DNA of 64,000 bases. It comes from Bacteroidales bacterium UBA1745 (GTDB lineage Bacteria > Bacteroidota > Bacteroidia > Bacteroidales > UBA932). A model generated the notes under the pieces. That model saw only the letters and a program-made list of their open reading frames with translations, did not search any database and was not told the origin of the DNA. Position 1 is the first letter of the stretch; each line of letters begins with the position of its first letter. The stretch spans positions 23,291 through 87,290 of the forward strand of contig DCHT01000026.1 in NCBI GenBank assembly GCA_002314885.1, in the 5' to 3' direction. Positions 59,983-64,000 of this stretch are shown here, one piece after another. A program made the position numbers and the translations under genes.

Positions 59983-61557
59983 ATGGAATCAGAAAAGCTG
60001 GAAAAATCAGAAAAGGATCTGATCGTTGACGTAGGGTCAACTGAAGTTTCGATCGCCCTGATGCAGAATCATCGCCTGATCGAGCTTGACAAGCAGTCCA
60101 GCCAGGGTCGCAGTTGCACCGTCGGGGACGTCTACCTCGGCAAGGTGAAGAAACTGCTTCCGGCCCTGAACGCTGCCTTCGTCGACATCGGCGACGAGAA
60201 GGAAGCTTTCATCCATTACCTTGACCTCGGCCTCCATTTTGCGGCCTTCGACGAGTTCGTGAAGAGGATCAATCCCAACACGGACCACAAAGGAATCTAC
60301 TCCCACATCAAGCTGGGACCCGCTCTTGGCAAGGAAGGCAAGATTGAGGACGTCCTCACGGTAGGACAGATGATCGCAGTCCAGATCGTAAAGGAACCGA
60401 TTTCGACCAAGGGTTCACGACTGACCGCTGAGATTTCACTGGCAGGACGAAACATCGTACTGCTCCCCTTCGCAGATAAGGTGAGCGTATCCCAGAAGAT
60501 CTCTTCGAAGGAAGAGAAGAAAAGACTCGAGCTTCTGGTAAGGAACATACTCCCGAAGAACTACGGAGCCATCATCCGCACTGCAGCGGAGGGCAAGACG
60601 GCCGCAGTCCTCGACAACGAGCTTCTGTCTCTGGTCGAGAAGTGGGAGGGATCCTGGAAGAAACTCGCCCGGTCCAAGGCCGTCCAGCTGCTGTTCACTG
60701 AGTACAGCAAGACCACGACGGTGCTGAGGGACCTCCTGAATGACTCGTTCACGAGCATCCACGTCAATGACGAGGATTCCTACGAGGACATCAGAAGGTA
60801 TATCTCGCTGATCTCACCGGAACAGGAGAAGATAGTCCACCTTTACGAAGGCAAGGAACCGATCTTCGACCATTTCGAAGTTACGAGACAGATCAAGAGC
60901 TCCTTTGGCAAGGTTGTCCCTATGAAGCAGGGCGCCTACCTGGTGATCGAGCACACGGAAGCTTTACACGTAGTCGACGTCAACAGCGGTACCCGCGCCA
61001 AGAACAAGGAGCAGGAACAGAACACCTTTGACGTCAACTGTTACGCTGCAGAGGAAATTGCACGTCAGATGAGACTCCGCGATATGGGAGGCATCGTGAT
61101 TGTGGACTTCATCGATATGGAGACCAACGAACATCGCAATGCGCTCTACAAGTATATGCAGGAGTTGATGGAAAGCGACAGGGCAAGGCACAACGTGCTC
61201 CCGCTTACCAAGTTCGGACTGATGCAGATTACCCGCCAGAGGGTGCGTCCTGCAACCGAGATCAACACCCAGGAGGTGTGTCCGGTATGCCACGGCACCG
61301 GCAAGATTTCCTCGAGCGTCGTGATCGACGAAGACATTGAACGCCAGCTGGCCGATATCGTCTCCGAGAAGAAGCAAGAGTCACTGGTTCTGAAGGTCAG
61401 CCCTATCCTGGGCTCCTACCTGAAGAGGGGATTGTTCAACTCCATTCTTTCGAAATGGAAGAAGAAGTACGGATGCAAGCTTAGAATCGAGGAAGTCACC
61501 GACTTCACGGTCCTCCAGTATGAATTCTATGATGAAAAAGGAGCCAGGCTGAATTAG
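59983..61557 (+). CDS. rng: Ribonuclease E/G family protein
   Basis: 524 aa, RNase G-like length without the long RNase E tail. S1-like RNA-binding part (about 35-125: GDVYLGKVKKLLPALNAAFVDIG), catalytic DNase I-like part with DVNSGT (about 335) and DFIDM (about 375), and zinc-link CPVCHGTGK (C about 432 and 435). Cuts single-stranded RNA, including rRNA precursors. ATG 59983 is preferred to a frame opening in the terminator. It ends in a hairpin that overlaps its stop codon. Confidence 0.92.
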   Translation: MESEKLEKSEKDLIVDVGSTEVSIALMQNHRLIELDKQSSQGRSCTVGDVYLGKVKKLLPALNAAFVDIGDEKEAFIHYLDLGLHFAAFDEFVKRINPNTDHKGIYSHIKLGPALGKEGKIEDVLTVGQMIAVQIVKEPISTKGSRLTAEISLAGRNIVLLPFADKVSVSQKISSKEEKKRLELLVRNILPKNYGAIIRTAAEGKTAAVLDNELLSLVEKWEGSWKKLARSKAVQLLFTEYSKTTTVLRDLLNDSFTSIHVNDEDSYEDIRRYISLISPEQEKIVHLYEGKEPIFDHFEVTRQIKSSFGKVVPMKQGAYLVIEHTEALHVVDVNSGTRAKNKEQEQNTFDVNCYAAEEIARQMRLRDMGGIVIVDFIDMETNEHRNALYKYMQELMESDRARHNVLPLTKFGLMQITRQRVRPATEINTQEVCPVCHGTGKISSSVVIDEDIERQLADIVSEKKQESLVLKVSPILGSYLKRGLFNSILSKWKKKYGCKLRIEEVTDFTVLQYEFYDEKGARLN

Positions 61558-61572
61558 CCTGGCTCTTTTTTT
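61541..61572 (+). terminator. Rho-independent terminator after the RNase E/G gene
   Basis: GAGCCAGGCT / AGCCTGGCTC, 10 perfect base pairs, loop GAATT, then TTTTTTT. The stop codon lies in the stem-loop. Confidence 0.88.
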
Positions 61573-61573
61573 G

Positions 61574-61581
61574 TATATTTG
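61574..61581 (+). promoter_or_regulatory. -7 promoter element for the 76-aa gene
   Basis: TATATTTG followed by CGAG, 20 nt before the GTG start at 61602 and touching the T-run of the preceding terminator. Confidence 0.6.
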
Positions 61582-61601
61582 CGAGTCAACACCGCATAAA
61601 A

Positions 61602-61832
61602 GTGAGCAGGAAAAAGTCAAATAGCAAAGTATCTCCGGACTTTCTGAACCAGCAGAAAGCTGCGCTCGTGCGCAAGGACAGGCAGGTCGTTTACTTCAAC
61701 GAGAAGGAGACGGCAGCCATCGATGCCTACTGCAAGAAGTTCAAGGTACATTCCAAGGGCTCTGCCCTGCGCGGTATTATTATGGAGAAGGTCCTCTCCG
61801 AACTGGAGGACAATCATCCAACATTGTTTTAA
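61602..61832 (+). CDS. Small ribbon-helix-helix-like protein
   Basis: 76 aa from a GTG start. Basic N-terminus (SRKKSNSKVS), a beta-strand-like RQVVYFNEKET, then two helices (AAIDAYCKKF; KGSALRGIIMEKVLSELEDN). This strand-helix-helix pattern with SKGSALR between the helices fits a ribbon-helix-helix DNA-binding fold; family not identified. It is 18 nt before the TSCPD gene. May be a small regulator. Confidence 0.55.
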   Translation: MSRKKSNSKVSPDFLNQQKAALVRKDRQVVYFNEKETAAIDAYCKKFKVHSKGSALRGIIMEKVLSELEDNHPTLF

Positions 61833-61850
61833 ATAAAATAGAATAAAGAT

Positions 61851-62267
61851 ATGGAAAGAAGAGATTTTCTCAAGAAGTCAGCTCTTGCAGTAGCCGCTGC
61901 GGCAGTTGCTCCGAGCGTTCTGGCAGCGGAGTCAGAGTCTTACAGCCTTGCTCCTGCAACTGATGCTCCTGAAATGGTGCCTACCATCGTCAGCGACACC
62001 ACTAAGGACGGCGTGCGCACGATCGTAGCAACTCCGAGCCTCAAGGTCTGCTCAAAGCAGATCGACATTCAGATCGACACCAAGACCAACACCATCAAGA
62101 GCTGTGCATTCACCCGTGGATGCCCGGGCAATGCCATCGGCCTCTGCTCCCTCCTCAAGGGAATGAAGGTCAGCGATGTCATCACCAAGCTCCAGGGCAC
62201 ACCTTGCGCCAACCGCGGCACTTCCTGCCCGGATCAGCTTTCAAGGGTGCTTAAGATGCTGAAATAA
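61851..62267 (+). CDS. Tat-exported TSCPD-domain protein
   Basis: 138 aa. Twin-arginine signal ERRDFLKKSALAVAAAAVAP, cleavage near 25, then a TSCPD domain (about 58-135) with cysteines in KVCSKQ, SCAFTRGCPGN, GLCSLL and PCANRGTSCPDQL. TSCPD proteins are usually short cytoplasmic proteins or domains of ribonucleotide reductases, possibly metal-binding. Tat export implies that it folds, perhaps with a metal, before leaving the cytoplasm. Function unknown. Confidence 0.75.
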   Translation: MERRDFLKKSALAVAAAAVAPSVLAAESESYSLAPATDAPEMVPTIVSDTTKDGVRTIVATPSLKVCSKQIDIQIDTKTNTIKSCAFTRGCPGNAIGLCSLLKGMKVSDVITKLQGTPCANRGTSCPDQLSRVLKMLK

Positions 62268-62275
62268 TTGATCTC

Positions 62276-62953
62276 CTACCTGCGTCTTCCGCTGAGGGCG
62301 ATGAGGATGTAGTAGAGGAGGGTGAATACGGAACCGAGGGCGGCAGACACGTAGGTGTAGGCCGCCCATTTCAGTGCGTCCTTGGCCATTGGAAGGGTCT
62401 CTGCATCGGCTATGCCGGCGTGGTCAAGCCATCTGATCGCCCTCTGGCTGGCGTTGATTTCCACAGGGAGAGTGATGAGGCTGAAGAGGGTGGTGACGGC
62501 GAAGAGTCCGACGCCGACCCAGATGAGGGACGGCACGATGTTGATGAGGGCTATGCCTGCGAGAAGCACCCACTGTACTGCCGTATTTGCGAAGTTCACG
62601 GCAGGGACCAGCTTTGAGCGCATCCTCAGAGGCCTGTATCCCTTGGCGTGCTGGACGGCGTGGCCGCACTCGTGGGCCGCAACTGCAGCAGCCGCGATGG
62701 AACAGGTCCCATAGACCGGGTCGCTGAGGTTGAGGGTCTTGTCGGTGGGATTGTAGTGGTCCGTGAGGGAACCGCTGACGTGGCCGATTTCCACATCGTG
62801 TATGCCGTTGGCCTCGAGCATCTTCTGGGCCACCTGGGCACCGGTAAGCCCGTTCCTGAGCGGCACGTCGCTGTATTTTTCGAATCTTCTGGCGAGAACT
62901 CTCGAAACGATGGCGCTGATGACCATTATGGCGCCTATGAGAATGTAATACAT
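62276..62953 (-). CDS. YugP-like membrane zinc metallopeptidase
   Basis: 225 aa. N-terminal membrane segment, zinc motif AAHECGHAVQH (HEXXH about 94-98), then two or three hydrophobic segments, and DHYNPTDKTLNLSD ahead of the motif. Matches the PF04298 (YugP) family of membrane zinc peptidases of unknown substrate. Convergent with the TSCPD gene (8 nt between stops). Confidence 0.88.
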   Translation of the reverse strand: MYYILIGAIMVISAIVSRVLARRFEKYSDVPLRNGLTGAQVAQKMLEANGIHDVEIGHVSGSLTDHYNPTDKTLNLSDPVYGTCSIAAAAVAAHECGHAVQHAKGYRPLRMRSKLVPAVNFANTAVQWVLLAGIALINIVPSLIWVGVGLFAVTTLFSLITLPVEINASQRAIRWLDHAGIADAETLPMAKDALKWAAYTYVSAALGSVFTLLYYILIALSGRRR

Positions 62954-62976
62954 ATCTTCTTTGTTTTTGTGTTTTA

Positions 62977-62984
62977 CAAATTTA
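62977..62984 (-). promoter_or_regulatory. -7 promoter element for the zinc metallopeptidase gene
   Basis: Minus-strand TAAATTTG, 23 nt before the ATG at 62953. Confidence 0.55.
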
Positions 62985-63016
62985 CTCTAAAAACTATACC
63001 GCATTACAATTTTGTG

Positions 63017-63024
63017 TAATTTTG
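63017..63024 (+). promoter_or_regulatory. -7 promoter element for alr, near-leaderless
   Basis: TAATTTTG followed by CGACATT and then the ATG at 63032 (7 nt). Confidence 0.6.
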
Positions 63025-63031
63025 CGACATT

Positions 63032-64000
63032 ATGACAGGTGCATTCAGAGAAGACGAATTTTCAAGGCTGGAGCTCAAGCTCGACAACTGCCTGGAAAAC
63101 TACAGATATTTCCGCTCCAAACTCCATCCGGAGACGAAGCTGCTCGTGCTCGTAAAGGCCAATGCCTACGGACACGGGGCAGTCGAGTTCGCCCAGATGA
63201 TGAGGGACGCCGGGGCTGACTATCTGGCAGTCGCCTATCCTGTGGAGGGTGTGGAACTGCGCAAGCACGGCATTATGTCGCCTATCCTTGTGCTCACCGC
63301 CGGCAGCGATTCCTTCAACGACATCGTAGACTACCACCTGGAGCCTGGCATCCCTAACCTGGATACCCTCAAGGCTCTGGTCCACGTGCTCAAGGGCAAG
63401 CGCGTCAGCAACTATCCCATCCACATCAAGCTGGACACCGGAATGCACCGCCTCGGCTTTATGACATCCGAGCTGCCCGAACTGTTGGACTACCTGAAGA
63501 CCTGCAGCTGCGTGAAGGTGAAGTCAGTGTATTCTCACCTCGCCGTCGCCGATGAGGTCGATCCGGTTTCCGACGAATATACGCTCGGACAGGTCGAACT
63601 CTTCCAGAAGAACGTGGAGAAGATGGCATACGAACTGGGTTATATGCCTCTGCGTCACATCCTGAATTCAGCTGGCATAGAGCGCTTCCCGCAGTATCAG
63701 TTCGATATGTGCCGTCTGGGCATAGGCATCTACGGCGTGAGCGCCGTTCCTGGCGTGAAGCTCGCTCCTGTCGCTTCGCTCAAGTGCAAGGTGCTGCAGA
63801 TCAAGCACCTTCAGCCTGAGGATGGTACCATAGGCTATGGCCGCTGGGGCAAGATCGCTCCCGGAGGCACCACCATCGCGACTATCCCGGTGGGTTATGC
63901 GGACGGTCTTGACCGTCACCTGGGCCGCGGAAAGGCCTCCTTCCTGCTCAACGGACACAGGGTGCCTACCATAGGCAACATCTGTATGGATATGTGTATG
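63032..64000 (+). CDS. alr: Alanine racemase, 3' end cut off by the window
   Basis: 323 codons are in the window, no stop reached (family about 370 aa). PLP lysine K42 in VLVKANAYGHG, IHIKLDTGMHRLG, LRHILNSAG, FDMCRLGIGIYG and PVGYADGLDR (catalytic Tyr about 287) are all seen. Interconverts L- and D-alanine for peptidoglycan. There is no N-terminal MurF domain, although MurF-Alr fusions are common in Bacteroidota. It is transcribed from a promoter 7 nt upstream of the start codon. Confidence 0.93.
   Translation, partial: MTGAFREDEFSRLELKLDNCLENYRYFRSKLHPETKLLVLVKANAYGHGAVEFAQMMRDAGADYLAVAYPVEGVELRKHGIMSPILVLTAGSDSFNDIVDYHLEPGIPNLDTLKALVHVLKGKRVSNYPIHIKLDTGMHRLGFMTSELPELLDYLKTCSCVKVKSVYSHLAVADEVDPVSDEYTLGQVELFQKNVEKMAYELGYMPLRHILNSAGIERFPQYQFDMCRLGIGIYGVSAVPGVKLAPVASLKCKVLQIKHLQPEDGTIGYGRWGKIAPGGTTIATIPVGYADGLDRHLGRGKASFLLNGHRVPTIGNICMDMCM

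Noticed and set aside
1..64000. GATC avoidance, CRISPR arrays, tRNAs, insertion sequences
   Set aside because: GATC is frequent; no regularly spaced repeats, cloverleaf-like CCA-ended segments, transposase genes or terminal inverted repeats were seen.

Overview
The window reads as chromosomal DNA of a gut- or rumen-type Bacteroidota (order Bacteroidales; genus not resolvable by eye). The evidence is a SusC/SusD polysaccharide utilisation locus (PUL) with a hybrid two-component regulator, the Bacteroidota promoter element TAnnTTTG (about 20 copies), almost no Shine-Dalgarno sites, CarboxypepD_reg outer-membrane barrels and many lipoproteins. GC looks to be about 55 %. Genes are packed on both strands. 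No tRNA, rRNA, insertion sequence, prophage or CRISPR array was seen, and no gene-free stretch exceeds about 160 bp.

Layout. 1-10.1 kb: housekeeping genes in divergent pairs (nadE/aspartate aminotransferase; EIIC-like protein and lipoprotein nicotinamidase; DUF362 ferredoxin-like protein; hrpB; MTA/SAH deaminase; glycerate kinase). 10.2-23.4 kb: one co-oriented nine-gene run that starts with thrA and DUF1963 and continues into a metabolic cluster: RPE-like epimerase, two glycerol-1-phosphate-dehydrogenase-like enzymes, an organophosphate/phosphate antiporter, two exported calcineurin-type phosphoesterases and a lipoprotein. It ends at a clear terminator. 23.4-25.5 kb, minus strand: rpsU with an exceptional Shine-Dalgarno site, a sirtuin lacking the zinc cysteines, and an AAA ATPase. 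25.5-28.2 kb: rplU-rpmA-(candidate attenuator)-serS-ruvC. 28.2-32.6 kb: an outer-membrane barrel protein, a small Cys-rich lipoprotein and a MauE-thioredoxin fusion.

32.6-50.1 kb is the PUL: HTCS regulator (minus), then GH130 phosphorylase, MFS importer, lipoprotein of an unrecognised possible glycosidase family, SusC, SusD, LamG lipoprotein, terminator-like hairpin, a second copy of the unrecognised lipoprotein, and a GH42-like enzyme. The logic is surface binding and cleavage, TonB-driven import, periplasmic trimming, inner-membrane import and cytoplasmic phosphorolysis. 50-64 kb is housekeeping again: lnt, a LysE-PASTA-RluA-coaD-ung operon, a double-thioredoxin protein, lon, HU, a 29-residue basic protein, RNase E/G, a small RHH-like protein, a Tat-exported TSCPD protein, a zinc metallopeptidase and a truncated alanine racemase.

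Main points for a second look: (1) CATG is almost absent (five copies found by eye where about 240 would be expected), which forces context-dependent synonymous codon choice; (2) the phospho-polyol/glycerol-1-phosphate scavenging cluster; (3) the unrecognised paralogous PUL lipoproteins; (4) an 11-nt anti-Shine-Dalgarno complement in front of rpsU; (5) mutually exclusive hairpins between rpmA and serS; (6) several genes whose -7 box sits 5-8 nt from the start codon, implying leaderless mRNAs.
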